64,000 bases of DNA from Marinobacter gudaonensis (GCF_900115175.1 NZ_FOYV01000001.1:1860001-1924000); one strand, 5' to 3'; numbered from the stretch's first letter, positions 8,968-19,120 are shown. Translations and numbers: made by a program. Notes: generated from the letters alone by a model not told the origin.

Positions 8968-10046
8968 GCGCCAGCGACTCCATCTGCGCCCGCTTCCGCT
9001 GCGCTTTTCCGGGCTTTACCCTGAACGTTGACCTGACCCTGCCCGGGACCGGTATCACTGCCCTGTTCGGCCACTCGGGGTGTGGCAAGACCACGCTGTT
9101 GCGCTGCATGGCCGGCCTGCACAGTGCCGACGGCACCATGACCGTGCTGGGCGAGCCCTGGCAAACGCCGCGAACGTTCCTTCCGGTGCACAAACGTCCA
9201 CTGGCCTATGTCTTCCAGGAAACCCACCTGTTTCCCCACCTGAACGTACGCAAGAACCTGGAATTCGGGTATCGGCGCATCCCGGCAGCGCAGCGCCAGA
9301 TCAGCTTTGACGACGCCGTGAGCTGGCTGGGCCTTGAGACCCACCTGACCCGAATGCCAGCGGGACTCTCGGGCGGCGAGCGCCAGCGGGTGGCCATTGC
9401 CCGCGCCCTGCTCACCAGCCCCAGGCTACTGCTGATGGACGAACCCCTGTCCGCGCTCGACAAGGTCAGCAAACAGGACATCCTGCCCTATCTGGAACGC
9501 CTGAGGGACGCCCTGGCCATTCCGATTGTTTACGTATCCCACTCCACGGCTGAGGTGGCCCGCCTCGCGGACCACCTGGTGGTGCTTGAGGATGGCAAGG
9601 TAGTGGCCAAAGGCCCCATGCGGGAAACCCTGTCCCGGCTGGATAACCCGTTTCGTCTCGACGACGACGCCGGCGTCCTGGTGGAAGGCACCATCGCCGA
9701 GCTGGACGAGCACTGGCATCTGGCCCGTTTCGAGTTCAATGGCGGAACGCTCTGGCTGGGCCGCGACAACGGTATGCAACCCGGAGACCGGGTGCGTGTC
9801 CGGCTGCTGGCCCGGGACATCAGCCTGGCGCTCGACCGGCACCCGAACCAGAGCATCCAGAACCTGATTCCGGCGACCATTGACCGGATCGAACCGGATG
9901 TCACCCCCGGCATCAGCATTGCAAGGCTGCTCGCAGGACCAACCCCGGTGCTGGCCCGCCTCACCACGAGAGCCGTGGACCAGTTGGCATTGGCGCCAGG
10001 TCGGTCGGTGTGGATGCAGATCAAATCAGTGGCCCTGGCCGACTGA
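8964..10046 (+). CDS. modC: Molybdate ABC transporter ATP-binding protein
   Basis: This 360-residue ATPase has Walker A GHSGCGKTT at 36-44, the signature LSGGERQRVAIARALL near 133-148 and Walker B LLLMDEPLSALD. A C-terminal Mop/TOBE domain is visible around 290-355 (SIQNLIPATIDRIEP onward), the oxyanion-sensing part typical of ModC. It completes the modABC importer and energises molybdate uptake for molybdenum-cofactor enzymes. Start overlaps modB by 4 bases. Confidence 0.93.
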   Translation: MSASDSICARFRCAFPGFTLNVDLTLPGTGITALFGHSGCGKTTLLRCMAGLHSADGTMTVLGEPWQTPRTFLPVHKRPLAYVFQETHLFPHLNVRKNLEFGYRRIPAAQRQISFDDAVSWLGLETHLTRMPAGLSGGERQRVAIARALLTSPRLLLMDEPLSALDKVSKQDILPYLERLRDALAIPIVYVSHSTAEVARLADHLVVLEDGKVVAKGPMRETLSRLDNPFRLDDDAGVLVEGTIAELDEHWHLARFEFNGGTLWLGRDNGMQPGDRVRVRLLARDISLALDRHPNQSIQNLIPATIDRIEPDVTPGISIARLLAGPTPVLARLTTRAVDQLALAPGRSVWMQIKSVALAD

Positions 10047-10097
10047 CACCGGCGGCATGGCAGTTGGCCCGCTCTGCCATAGGGTCGGCCCAGCCTC

Positions 10098-11024
10098 GTG
10101 GTTACTCTGGGTCTGTCATCTTCAGCCACGCAGGCCCACATCGTGAAGGAACAGAGAGCACACTGGATTACCAGCGGAGATCTTGTTATCCACGCCGTCG
10201 CGGAGGGCCATCCGGAGGCCACGCCACTGGTGCTGGTGCACGGTTACCCAGACAATCATCAGGTATGGGATCAGGTAGCCTCCGCCCTGAGCCGGGACTA
10301 CCTGGTGATCCGCTACGATGTTCGCGGTGCCGGCCGGTCTGACAAGCCCCGACGCACCCGGGACTATCGACTAACTGCGCTGGCCAGCGATCTGCAAGCG
10401 GTGGTGGACACGCTGATTCCCGGCCGGGAGTTTCACCTGGTGGCCCACGACTGGGGCTCGATCCAGAGCTGGGAGTCGGTCACCGGAGGTCCGCTGCAGG
10501 GGCGTATCCGGTCCTTCACCTCCATCTCCGGTCCCTGCCTGGACCACGTCGGTTTCTGGATCCGGAGCCAGCTGGCGACACCCGGGGCGGAGGGGCTCGG
10601 CAAGGTCCTGCGGCAGTTCGCCAGTTCCTGGTATGTGTTCCTGTTCCAGATTCCGCTGTTACCCGAGGCCATCTGGAATGCCGGACTGGACCGCTACTGG
10701 CCGGACTACCTCCGGACCCGGGAGCAGGTCACCGATGCCCGTTTCAGCGACGCACAGAAGGCGGACGGGGCCTACGGAGTGAAACTCTACCGGGCCAATT
10801 TCCTGCCAAGGCTGCTGAGGCCACGCCGCAGGGTAGCAACATGCCCCGTGCAGGTACTGGTGCCAACCCGGGATGCCTATGTTCGACCGCACTTGAACGA
10901 GCACCTGGAGCGGTGGGCCGGCAAACTGACCGTTCGGGAACTCGATGCGCCCCACTGGGCCCTGTTGACGCAGCCTGAAGCGGTATCCGGCGCCGTCCGG
11001 TCATTCATCATCAGCCAGGCCTGA
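10098..11024 (+). CDS. Alpha/beta hydrolase of the epoxide hydrolase / haloalkane dehalogenase type
   Basis: This ~300-residue cytosolic hydrolase has the HGYPDNHQVWD oxyanion-hole block, the YDVRGAGRSD block and HDWGS, where the Asp is the expected nucleophile. The catalytic His is in DAPHWALL near the end. An Asp nucleophile separates this group from serine esterases. The substrate is unknown. The start is uncertain: GTG at 10098 and GTG at 10143 are both possible and neither has a clear Shine-Dalgarno. It is followed by a strong bidirectional terminator shared with the convergent crp gene. Confidence 0.78.
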   Translation: MVTLGLSSSATQAHIVKEQRAHWITSGDLVIHAVAEGHPEATPLVLVHGYPDNHQVWDQVASALSRDYLVIRYDVRGAGRSDKPRRTRDYRLTALASDLQAVVDTLIPGREFHLVAHDWGSIQSWESVTGGPLQGRIRSFTSISGPCLDHVGFWIRSQLATPGAEGLGKVLRQFASSWYVFLFQIPLLPEAIWNAGLDRYWPDYLRTREQVTDARFSDAQKADGAYGVKLYRANFLPRLLRPRRRVATCPVQVLVPTRDAYVRPHLNEHLERWAGKLTVRELDAPHWALLTQPEAVSGAVRSFIISQA

Positions 11025-11039
11025 ACGCCCGGCCCACAA

Positions 11040-11067
11040 AAAAGGCCGCTGTCTGCAGCGGCCTTTT
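11040..11067. terminator. Bidirectional rho-independent terminator
   Basis: A perfect 12-bp stem (AAAAGGCCGCTG and its complement) with a 4-base loop lies between two convergent genes. Its A-run on one side and T-run on the other make it work for both the hydrolase (plus) and crp (minus). Confidence 0.9.
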
Positions 11068-11091
11068 CCGGCTGTTCGAGTACCGATTCTG

Positions 11092-11733
11092 CTAGCGGGT
11101 GCCGTACACCACCATGGTCTTCCCCTTTACGCGTACCAGCCCCTGGTCTTCCAGGGTCTTCAGGACCCGACCCACCATCTCCCGGGAACAACCCACAATG
11201 CGGCCGATTTCCTGACGGGTGATTTTGATCTGCATGCCGTCCGGATGCGTCATGGCATCCGGCTCCTTGCACAGGTCCAGCAGGGTACGGGCAACGCGGC
11301 CAGTCACGTCGAGAAACGCCAGGTCGCCAACCTTACGGGTGGTCTGGCGCAAACGGGACGCCATCTGCTCGCCGATGAAGTACAGCACCCGGGGGTCCTG
11401 CTGGGCGATTTCCCGGAACTTGGTGTAGCTGATTTCCGCCACTTCGCACTCGGTTTTGGCCTTCACCCAGGCGCTTCGGGAGTCCATGTTGTCGAACAGC
11501 CCCATTTCACCAAAGAAATCACCGGCGTTGAGGTAGGCCATGATCATTTCGCGGCCATCGTCGTCCTCGATGATGACGGTCACTGATCCCTTGACGATGT
11601 AGAACAGGGAATCGCTCTTGTCACCGGCGTAGATAATGGTGCTCTTGGCTGGATAACGGCGGCGATGGCACTGCGAAAGGAAATAGTCGAGATGCTTGGT
11701 TTTCTGCTCAACCGGCTTGACGATAGTGGCCAT
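11092..11733 (-). CDS. crp: cAMP receptor protein, Vfr type
   Basis: This 213-residue regulator is very close to Pseudomonas Vfr, which I recognise from memory: [33 protein letters not shown] and the C-terminal end [11 protein letters not shown]. The N-terminal cyclic-nucleotide domain (~10-130) has the phosphate cassette around GEMGLF...RSAWVKAKT. The C-terminal helix-turn-helix contains [25 protein letters not shown]. It is expected to bind cAMP and regulate transcription of catabolic or virulence-type genes. It is transcribed divergently from the osmC-like gene across a 272-bp AT-rich spacer, an arrangement also known in pseudomonads. Confidence 0.93.
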   Translation of the reverse strand: MATIVKPVEQKTKHLDYFLSQCHRRRYPAKSTIIYAGDKSDSLFYIVKGSVTVIIEDDDGREMIMAYLNAGDFFGEMGLFDNMDSRSAWVKAKTECEVAEISYTKFREIAQQDPRVLYFIGEQMASRLRQTTRKVGDLAFLDVTGRVARTLLDLCKEPDAMTHPDGMQIKITRQEIGRIVGCSREMVGRVLKTLEDQGLVRVKGKTMVVYGTR

Positions 11734-12005
11734 AATGCGAGTCGTGCCTCCTCAGATGCTGGCGGATCCCAGTGTTTTTTTATTCACCCGGCTTTCCCTG
11801 CGGGTTTGGTGTTTTTTCTTGCAAAACTGCGCAACTTATAACAAGAAGGCCTGTTTCGGGCAACCGGAAAGAGTATACAACATGTATCCGGAAACCACCT
11901 GCCCGGCTGCCCCTGACAGCCGGTTATGCTAGCATCCGGGCTCATATCGTCGTTATCCGGGCCGTCGCCACAACCGGCCCCCGCAACCACCAGGGAGAAA
12001 GCCCC

Positions 12006-12449
12006 ATGAAAGCAACCGTCGACTGGACCGGCAACGCCAGTTTCAGAACTACCAGCGGCAGTGGCCACAGCGTGCAGCTGGACGGGCCGCCGGATCACGG
12101 CGGTGAAAACCTGGGCCCACGTCCGATGGAAATGCTGCTGATGGGCCTGGGAGGCTGCTCATCGTTCGATGTTATGAGCATTCTCAAGAAAAGCCGCCAG
12201 GAAGTGACCGCCTGCCACGCGGAGCTGGAGGCAGAGCGGGCCGATGCGGTGCCGGCGGTATTCACCCGCATTCACCTCCATTTCGTGGTTACCGGCCACA
12301 ACCTCAAGGAGAGCCTGGTTAAGCGCGCGGTGAGCCTGTCAGCGGAAAAATACTGCTCCGCTTCGATCATGCTGGAAAAAGCGGGCGTGGAGATCAGCCA
12401 CAGCTACGAGGTTCATGAGGCCGGCACCGCAGCGGAAGCCGGTGCCTGA
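12006..12449 (+). CDS. OsmC/YhfA family protein
   Basis: This 147-residue protein belongs to the OsmC superfamily, YhfA-like branch. It has GPRPMEMLLMGLGGCSSFDVMSIL around residues 38-62 with the first conserved cysteine, and SAEKYCSASIML near 110-122 with the second. In OsmC/Ohr proteins such a cysteine pair reduces peroxides; for YhfA the function is not settled. The start ATG at 12006 follows AGGGAGAAAG. The YhfA gene sits next to crp in several gammaproteobacteria, supporting this call. Confidence 0.88.
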   Translation: MKATVDWTGNASFRTTSGSGHSVQLDGPPDHGGENLGPRPMEMLLMGLGGCSSFDVMSILKKSRQEVTACHAELEAERADAVPAVFTRIHLHFVVTGHNLKESLVKRAVSLSAEKYCSASIMLEKAGVEISHSYEVHEAGTAAEAGA

Positions 12450-12689
12450 GGCTCGGCTCATACCGGTGCTCCGGAGCGGCCGCCACGCCCGGAATGCAAC
12501 GGAAATCACGGATGCTAAAATGTCCTTGCGAATACTATTCAACATCACCTGCGGTGTGCATAATACGCACCCTCTCCGCCGGTCTGCGCAAAAGGTGAAC
12601 AACCCGGTCAGTAGTCGGTGGCGGCCTCGGCAGGACCCAACAGACAGGGCCCTGAAGACATTCATCTCCACGATCGGGAGGGGCTGAGC

Positions 12690-13484
12690 ATGGAATCAAA
12701 ACTCCAGCTGCATGGTTTCAACAATCTGACCAAATCCCTGAGCTTTAATATCTACGACATCTGTTATGCGCAGACCGAAGAGCAGCGCCTGGCCTACATT
12801 GATTACATCGACGAGATGTACAACGCCGAGCGTCTGACCCAGATCCTCACTGATGTGGTCAAGATCATTGGCGCCAACGTGCTTAACATTGCACGCCAGG
12901 ACTACGAGCCTCACGGCGCTTCAGTGACCATGCTGATTGCCGAGCACGAACTGACCAGCGGCGAGGAGCCCGACAACGAGGAATCCCCCGGCCCGCTGCC
13001 CGATACCATTGTCGCGCATCTCGACAAAAGCCACGTGACCGTGCATACCTATCCGGAAAGCCACCCCCACGACGGCGTTAGCACCTTCCGGGCCGACATC
13101 GATGTCTCCACCTGTGGCCTGATCTCGCCACTGAAGGTCTTGAACTATCTGATCCACAGCTTCGACTCCGACGTGGTCACCGTGGATTACCGGGTGCGCG
13201 GTTTCACTCGCGATGTCGACGGCACCAAGCACTACATCGATCACGACATCAACTCGATCCAGAACTATCTGACCGAGGATACCCAGAACGCGTATCAGAT
13301 GATCGACGTGAACGTGTACCAGGAGAACCTGTTCCACACCAAGATGATGCTGAAGAACTTCAACCTGGATAACTACGTGTTTGGCGTCAATGCCAGCGAC
13401 CTCGACCCGAAGGAAGCCCAGTCCATTGAGGACCGTCTGCGTCGGGAAATGCTTGAAATCTTCTATTCCCGCAACGTGGAATAA
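12690..13484 (+). CDS. speD: S-adenosylmethionine decarboxylase proenzyme
   Basis: This 264-residue enzyme matches the length and sequence of the Escherichia coli SpeD type. The self-cleavage serine lies in [15 protein letters not shown] near residue 112, where it becomes the pyruvoyl group. Further conserved blocks are [22 protein letters not shown] and [13 protein letters not shown]. It makes decarboxylated SAM for spermidine synthesis. The ATG at 12690 follows GGGAGGGGC. The gene is monocistronic, ending in a strong terminator; no spermidine synthase is adjacent. Confidence 0.95.
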   Translation: MESKLQLHGFNNLTKSLSFNIYDICYAQTEEQRLAYIDYIDEMYNAERLTQILTDVVKIIGANVLNIARQDYEPHGASVTMLIAEHELTSGEEPDNEESPGPLPDTIVAHLDKSHVTVHTYPESHPHDGVSTFRADIDVSTCGLISPLKVLNYLIHSFDSDVVTVDYRVRGFTRDVDGTKHYIDHDINSIQNYLTEDTQNAYQMIDVNVYQENLFHTKMMLKNFNLDNYVFGVNASDLDPKEAQSIEDRLRREMLEIFYSRNVE

Positions 13485-13489
13485 CTGGT

Positions 13490-13536
13490 GATCGGTGGTG
13501 GCCCAGTCCGGCCACCACCGATCCTTCAGTTTTTTT
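13490..13536 (+). terminator. Rho-independent terminator after speD
   Basis: A perfect 14-bp GC-rich stem (arms 13490-13503 and 13510-13523) with a 6-base loop is followed by a run of seven T. It begins five bases after the speD stop. Confidence 0.92.
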
Positions 13537-13620
13537 GATCCCACCCGCCAGATTTCTGCGTTTTATTCTCGCCTCCTGTCCCGTTCTAATAGTGTTATTG
13601 GTTAACGAGAGGAGGACATC

Positions 13621-14466
13621 ATGACCCAGCGTTCCCTGAAACAGACAATCCCGGCCCTGGAAACCTCCGATGGCGCTGGCGTGCGCATTAAGCGCTCCAT
13701 CGGCCAGCATCAGAGCATCCGCCTGGATCCATTTCTGATGCTCGACGAATTCGGCTCGGCGGAAGCGGCCGATTACATCGCCGGCTTTCCTTCGCACCCC
13801 CACCGTGGTTTTGAGACCGTCACCTACATGATCGAGGGCCACATGCTGCATGAGGACCACCTTGGTAACCGGGGCGATCTGCGCAACGGCGGCGTGCAGT
13901 GGATGACCGCCGGGCGCGGCATCATCCACTCCGAGATGCCCCAGCAGGAAGAAGGTGTGATGCGAGGGTTCCAGCTTTGGCTGAATCTGCCAGCGGCCGA
14001 AAAGATGGTGGAAGCGGGTTACCGGGACATCCAGCCCGAGGAAATCCCGGTCATCGCGTTCTCCGGCGGTACCGTGAAGCTGATCGCCGGTACGCTGCAG
14101 GTTGGCGGGGAAACTCACCTGGGCGCCATGCCGGGGCGCAGCACCCAGCCGCTGTATGCGGATATTCACCTGAAGCCTGAAGGCACCGTGACACTGCCGA
14201 TCCCCGGAACCCACAACGGCATGCTGTATCTGTACGAGGGGACCGCCCACCTGGGTGAATCGGCCCTGAAACGGAGCGCGGCGTCTGTCCTCGGCAAGGG
14301 CGACGAGATCACGTTGTCGGCGGGAGCGGAGGGCGCACGGCTGCTGCTGATCGCTGGCAAGCCCATTGGCGAACCAGTGGTCCAATACGGGCCGTTCGTG
14401 ATGAACACCCGCGAGGAAATCGAGCAGACGCTCAGGGACTACCGGGACGGTCGCCTTACCGCCTGA
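13621..14466 (+). CDS. Pirin family protein
   Basis: This 281-residue bicupin has the N-terminal pirin signature FPSHPHRGFETVTYMIEG with the metal-binding histidines and the HEDHLGNRGDLRNGGVQWMTAGRGIIHSE block that holds the remaining His and Glu ligands. The C-terminal cupin half (YEGTAHLG, LIAGKPIGEPVVQYGPFVMNT) is typical. Some pirins act as quercetinases and others as transcription co-factors; no choice can be made here. It has GGAGGA before the ATG and is convergent with prkB. Confidence 0.9.
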   Translation: MTQRSLKQTIPALETSDGAGVRIKRSIGQHQSIRLDPFLMLDEFGSAEAADYIAGFPSHPHRGFETVTYMIEGHMLHEDHLGNRGDLRNGGVQWMTAGRGIIHSEMPQQEEGVMRGFQLWLNLPAAEKMVEAGYRDIQPEEIPVIAFSGGTVKLIAGTLQVGGETHLGAMPGRSTQPLYADIHLKPEGTVTLPIPGTHNGMLYLYEGTAHLGESALKRSAASVLGKGDEITLSAGAEGARLLLIAGKPIGEPVVQYGPFVMNTREEIEQTLRDYRDGRLTA

Positions 14467-14476
14467 GCCCGACCAT

Positions 14477-15343
14477 TCAGGCGAAGGGCTTTCTCGCCAT
14501 CAGCCGCTGCACCATGGGCCTGACGATAAGGTCCATGGCCAGCGGCATTTTTGTGCCTGGAATTACCAGGGTGTCATGGCGAGAGAGGGAGCTGCCAGGG
14601 ATCACCTGCAACAGGTACGAGAACGACACCTCCGAGGTATCCCGGAACCGGATCACGATCATGCTTTCGTCTTCGGTGGGCACGTCACGGACGACAAACG
14701 GGTTGGACGTGTCCACCAGCGGAATGCGCTGGAAGTTGATGTGGGTGTGGGAGAACTGGGGCACGATGTCGTGCACGTAGTCGTCCATACGGTTGATGAT
14801 AGTCTCCACCACGGCTTCCTGGCTGTAGCCGCGCTTGTGGGTGTCCCGGTGGATCTTCTGGATCCACTCCAGGTTGACGATCGGCACCACCCCGATCAGC
14901 AGGTCCACGTACTGGGCGATGTTGTAGGTGTCGCTCACCACACCCCCGTGCAGGCCCTCGTAGAACAGCAGATCGGTTTCCGGTGGCAGCGGGCCCCAGG
15001 GGGTGAAGGTTCCGGGTTTGTGGCCAGCGGCGACCAGGTCCCGATCCTCGTCGTGCACGTACTGCCGATAGCGGCCGTTGCCAGTATGGCCATAGTCGTA
15101 AAACAGGGCTTCGAGCTTGTCGATGTGGTTGGCCGCCAGGGCGAAGTGGTTGCGCTCCCCGAACTGGCCTTTGGCCGCCAGCCGGGCCATCTGCTCACGG
15201 TTGTAGCGGTGAAAGCTGTCGCCGCTGACCGTGGCCGCCCGGATACCTTCACTGGCAAACAGCCGGCTGAAGATCTGGCCAGTGGTGGTGGTACCGGCAC
15301 CCGAGGAGCCGGTAACCGCGATGATCGGATGACGTTTTGACAT
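14477..15343 (-). CDS. prkB: Phosphoribulokinase (PrkB type)
   Basis: This 288-residue P-loop kinase has Walker A GSSGAGTTTT near residues 12-21, SGDSFHRYNR near 41 and YEGLHGGV near 129. Its length and sequence match E. coli PrkB (289 residues) rather than the Calvin-cycle enzymes. No RuBisCO gene is in the window, so the physiological role is unclear, as in other heterotrophs with prkB. It begins 18 bases after the giant PilZ-GGDEF-EAL gene on the same strand and is probably co-transcribed with it. Confidence 0.9.
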   Translation of the reverse strand: MSKRHPIIAVTGSSGAGTTTTGQIFSRLFASEGIRAATVSGDSFHRYNREQMARLAAKGQFGERNHFALAANHIDKLEALFYDYGHTGNGRYRQYVHDEDRDLVAAGHKPGTFTPWGPLPPETDLLFYEGLHGGVVSDTYNIAQYVDLLIGVVPIVNLEWIQKIHRDTHKRGYSQEAVVETIINRMDDYVHDIVPQFSHTHINFQRIPLVDTSNPFVVRDVPTEDESMIVIRFRDTSEVSFSYLLQVIPGSSLSRHDTLVIPGTKMPLAMDLIVRPMVQRLMARKPFA

Positions 15344-15361
15344 AGGGGCAGAGTGCCGGAT

Positions 15362-18300
15362 TCAGGTGAGACTGTCGAGCAGTCGGGGTTTCTCGACCAC
15401 AAAGCCCTGGGCGTAGTCCACGCCCAGCTGGCGCAGCATATCCAGCACCTCCCGGGATTCCACCTGAGAGGCAATCACTTCCCGGTTCATGTAGTGGGCC
15501 ATGTCCACCATAGACCTTACCATGGCGCGGTCGGTCTCGCTGCTGGCCACCTGGCCGGTGAAGGCGCTGTCAATCTTGATCAGGTCCACCGGCAGCGAGC
15601 GCATGAACTCGAAGGAGCTGGGGCCACTGCCGAAGTTGCCCAGGCAGAACCGGCAGCCGAGCTCTTTCATTTCCAGGATGAAGTCTGCAACCGACTGAAC
15701 ATCGGTGATGGCGGAGGCCTCGGTCAGCTCGAACCATAGCCGCTCGATAGGAGCGTCTTTCTCGCTGAGCTTTTCGTAGATGAATTCCAGCAACGACTGG
15801 TCGTTCATGGAATAGCCGGAGAGGTTGATGCAGACACCGCCAAAGTGGCGTGGATCCGGCGCCTGTTCCCGAAGCCAGTCCAGCATATGGCCGACCACCC
15901 AGCGGTCCACTGCCTGCATGCGGTCGTAACGTTCAGCCATCCGGACGAAGTCCCGACCGGTGATCAGCGTGCCCTCGTCATCGTACATGCTGATCAGCAC
16001 CTCGTACTGGGCGGCCATACCGGCATCCGGGTGCAGGGGGATGATTTTCTGGCATCTCAGCAACATGCGCTCTTCGTTGAGATTGCTCAGGCTCGCCACC
16101 TTGGCGGCAATCTGCTCCTGGCGTGCCTGATCGCCGGCATCCAGGGTGTATTCCGATACCTTGCCATGGCCCTTTTCCCGAGCTGCACCGAGCGCCTGCT
16201 CAGAGGCCCTCAGCCACCGCTCCGCACTCACCAGGGCCGGCAGGGTTGGCACCACACCGACACTGGCCGACAGCCGGTAGGTGCGGCCCTCGAAACTGAA
16301 TTCGGCCTGTTCAATCGCCTTCACCAGCCCCTCTGATGCGGTAAGCGCATGTTCCGAGGGCACCAACATGGCAAATTCGTTGCCCGCCAGCCTGGCCACG
16401 GGCATGCCATCGCCCACGTGTTCCCGAAGAATGTCCGCCACCCGCTTGAGAGTCTCATCGCCGGCCTGGTAGCCGGCAGTGTCGTTGAGCAACCGGAACC
16501 GCCGAAGGTCGAGGCGCACCAGGGAACGCTCATCCTCCTGACGGGCCAACTGCTGGTCCAGCATACGCTCGAACTCACGACGCCCGAGCAGGCCGGTCAG
16601 CTCGTCGTGGGTGGACGCCCAGGACAACTGGTCGTATACCTTACGGACCATGCGGTCGATGCTCTCGTCCACCAACGGTCGCTCGTACTGGTTGTCGGGC
16701 ACGATAATGCCTTTACGCATCTGCCGTGCGAGGGCGTCGAGCTCCAGTTCCACCACCCGCATACCCTGATGGTTAACGAATACAAAGCGGCTGAAGCCCC
16801 GGGCAATCCATACCAGACGAATGTACTGCGGGTCGTCCGGTTTTTCCTGGTCCCGCAGCCAGTCGCCGGTGCGCAGTTGCTGGGCCCGGTTGATCCAGCG
16901 CTGCAAACTGCGCTGTTCCCGCTCCGAAAGCTGAACAGTGCTGGGCTTTTCCGGGTGTGCCGAAGGAACTTCCACCAGTTCCGGCGACTGGTCCGGTCCA
17001 CGCACCAGGAACTGTTTGAGTTCATCCCGGATCTGGGACGAGGGCATATGGTTACTGGAAATGGACGCCAGGCCGTCCTGGATCACCCGCAGCAGTTCCG
17101 GCAGGTTGATCGAGCTGTTGGGGTCGTCCGCAAACGCCAGCAGGGAATCAATCACCGACAGGTAGTCCTGCCAGAGCTGGCTGTCCGGACCCTGGCGAAT
17201 CCAGGTCAGTGACAGCAAGTCGCGCCAGCCACCATCGAGCAGACTCACGATGGCCCGGGGCACCTTGCGACCACCCAGGCGCTGGTCCAGCACCTCGGCG
17301 ACCGCTTTCTTGGATTCCGCCACTTTCTGGGCACCCTCGGCGGCGGCGGTTACCCGCTCCACATTGCGACGGTACACCAGGTTCTGCCGGTCGATCAGGG
17401 TGTCCAGCTCCTGAACCGTCTGCTCGAAGACTCCGGTGTCCTGTTCGAAATCCGTGGTGATCCGCTGGATCAGTTCATCAACCCGGCGTTGCACCACCGG
17501 GTTGATGCGACCACCCTTGACCCCCAGCTGCGCCAGCCGGTTCATCACGCCTCGTACTGGGCTGTCCTGATCGTCGAAAAAGCCTGGATCGCGCATGACC
17601 ACCTTGAGCACGGGCACTTCCAGTTGCCGCATCCGCTGCTGGGCATACTCACTGAGCTTGGGGCTCTCCACCACGGAGCGGAAGAAACGGTCCACCACAT
17701 CCAGGGTACCCTGTTGCTCCTCGTCCAGGCGGGTGTCACCACTCTCGAGAACTTTCTCCACGACCCGCTCCCTGAGGGGTACCACCGCTTCACCGGCCTC
17801 CGGCACTTCTACCTGCAGTTGCTGGAGCTCCCGTTGCAGTTCGCCCGATGACAGGGGCCGGGCATTGGGTGCAAACGGCAGTGGCTCAGGGTCGCCCCGG
17901 GCCACGCGACTGGCGCTCAGCGTTGTAAGCAGGTTACGGACAGTGGCAAACGCGGTCTGGGCCGCCTGCGCGTAACCCTGGAACTCGCTGCCCAAGCGGC
18001 TGGGCTTGCGGCGAGGAGCGGCTGCCTTGGCAGTCACTTCGCTGCCTGCCGAGGTCTCGGCGACCGGAGTTTTCAGTGAGGCGTCCGGTTTCTTCTTCGG
18101 CGGCTCGATCGGCTCGGATCTGGTGCCAGACTGTTCGCTGAGGTATTTGCTCAGATCCAGGTCCGGCAGCACGCCGTGACGGATCAGAATGTCATTCAGT
18201 TCCTTGTAGAGCGGGCCCAACTGCTGCAGTACGGTCTGCTCGAACACCTTCAGGCAGACTTTCTCGACCTCCCGGGGCGCCTTGAGTTGGTTAAGACCGT

Positions 18301-19120
18301 GATGGAAGGCTTCACAGACCAGCGATGGCCCCAGCGGATTGTGATGGCCGGTGGCATTGGCAATGCCGAGTTTATCGAGCCGGAGCTTGAGCTGAAGAAG
18401 ATCGCCCCGATACAGGGTGTCCGCCTTGGTGACCATCACCCGAATGGTCAGCCAGTCCTCGAACTCGCCTTTGTCCACCACCGACAGTTCCGAGCCGGGA
18501 AAGCCCTTGGGTGCCGGTTTCAGGGGTGACTCAAGGCTCTTCGACATCTGATGCCAGATGACCCGCTGGCGGGCCTGGATCTGGCCAGACGCATCCATGT
18601 ATTCGTTGGCCTGCTGATCGTTGGCCGCCTTCTGGGCCGCCAGTTTGAGCGCCTCGACCATTTTCACGAAGCAGGCGTCCATCAACGGCTCGATATACTG
18701 GGTGACCGCCTTGGCCGACTGGTGAAGGATAAACTGGATTCGATCGCTCGGCGCTCGCAGGGAGGAACGATCCTGTGTTCGGGAACCACCGCACAGCTGC
18801 AGCATGGCATCAACGGCCTGTGGGTTGGGCCGGCTGAAATGAACCCCCATAGCACCGTCAATGCGCCTTACAACCCCCACGTGCAGCTCATGGCGACGGG
18901 CGCCGTCCAGGCCGCGGAAGCGGATTACCAACTCCGACGGCGTTTCGGCAGCGAAAGCCCGGTCGAGTTTGCGTGATGTCTCGGTGGAATAACGGACAAA
19001 CAGGCCCTCGGCACAGAAATCAGCAATCTGGCACGGCCATGACTCGCCGGTTCCCAGATCAATCTGCGCGGCGAGCTTGATGGGTTGGCGGGGGCTGCTA
19101 CGACGTTCTCTAGGGTCCAT
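15362..19120 (-). CDS. PilZ-DUF1631-GGDEF-EAL protein with degenerate catalytic motifs
   Basis: This very large cytosolic protein (1252 residues) has an N-terminal PilZ domain (~5-105) with an RSSPR motif and DFCAEG in place of D/NxSxxG. A long, mostly helical DUF1631 region follows (~120-800). A GGDEF-like domain (~838-995) reads AGNEF at the active-site position (~911). An EAL-like domain (~1005-1250) reads YEVLISM for EAL and LGNFGSG where DDFG is expected (~1160). With the paired aspartates lost, phosphodiesterase activity is unlikely, and AGNEF makes cyclase activity doubtful. It may therefore be a c-di-GMP receptor or regulator through PilZ. It has no membrane segment. Confidence 0.85.
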   Translation of the reverse strand: MDPRERRSSPRQPIKLAAQIDLGTGESWPCQIADFCAEGLFVRYSTETSRKLDRAFAAETPSELVIRFRGLDGARRHELHVGVVRRIDGAMGVHFSRPNPQAVDAMLQLCGGSRTQDRSSLRAPSDRIQFILHQSAKAVTQYIEPLMDACFVKMVEALKLAAQKAANDQQANEYMDASGQIQARQRVIWHQMSKSLESPLKPAPKGFPGSELSVVDKGEFEDWLTIRVMVTKADTLYRGDLLQLKLRLDKLGIANATGHHNPLGPSLVCEAFHHGLNQLKAPREVEKVCLKVFEQTVLQQLGPLYKELNDILIRHGVLPDLDLSKYLSEQSGTRSEPIEPPKKKPDASLKTPVAETSAGSEVTAKAAAPRRKPSRLGSEFQGYAQAAQTAFATVRNLLTTLSASRVARGDPEPLPFAPNARPLSSGELQRELQQLQVEVPEAGEAVVPLRERVVEKVLESGDTRLDEEQQGTLDVVDRFFRSVVESPKLSEYAQQRMRQLEVPVLKVVMRDPGFFDDQDSPVRGVMNRLAQLGVKGGRINPVVQRRVDELIQRITTDFEQDTGVFEQTVQELDTLIDRQNLVYRRNVERVTAAAEGAQKVAESKKAVAEVLDQRLGGRKVPRAIVSLLDGGWRDLLSLTWIRQGPDSQLWQDYLSVIDSLLAFADDPNSSINLPELLRVIQDGLASISSNHMPSSQIRDELKQFLVRGPDQSPELVEVPSAHPEKPSTVQLSEREQRSLQRWINRAQQLRTGDWLRDQEKPDDPQYIRLVWIARGFSRFVFVNHQGMRVVELELDALARQMRKGIIVPDNQYERPLVDESIDRMVRKVYDQLSWASTHDELTGLLGRREFERMLDQQLARQEDERSLVRLDLRRFRLLNDTAGYQAGDETLKRVADILREHVGDGMPVARLAGNEFAMLVPSEHALTASEGLVKAIEQAEFSFEGRTYRLSASVGVVPTLPALVSAERWLRASEQALGAAREKGHGKVSEYTLDAGDQARQEQIAAKVASLSNLNEERMLLRCQKIIPLHPDAGMAAQYEVLISMYDDEGTLITGRDFVRMAERYDRMQAVDRWVVGHMLDWLREQAPDPRHFGGVCINLSGYSMNDQSLLEFIYEKLSEKDAPIERLWFELTEASAITDVQSVADFILEMKELGCRFCLGNFGSGPSSFEFMRSLPVDLIKIDSAFTGQVASSETDRAMVRSMVDMAHYMNREVIASQVESREVLDMLRQLGVDYAQGFVVEKPRLLDSLT

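Noticed and set aside
13387..14385. Minus-strand open frame of 332 codons opposite pirin
   Set aside because: It is antisense to speD and pirin genes with strong motifs and has no ribosome site or recognisable domain.
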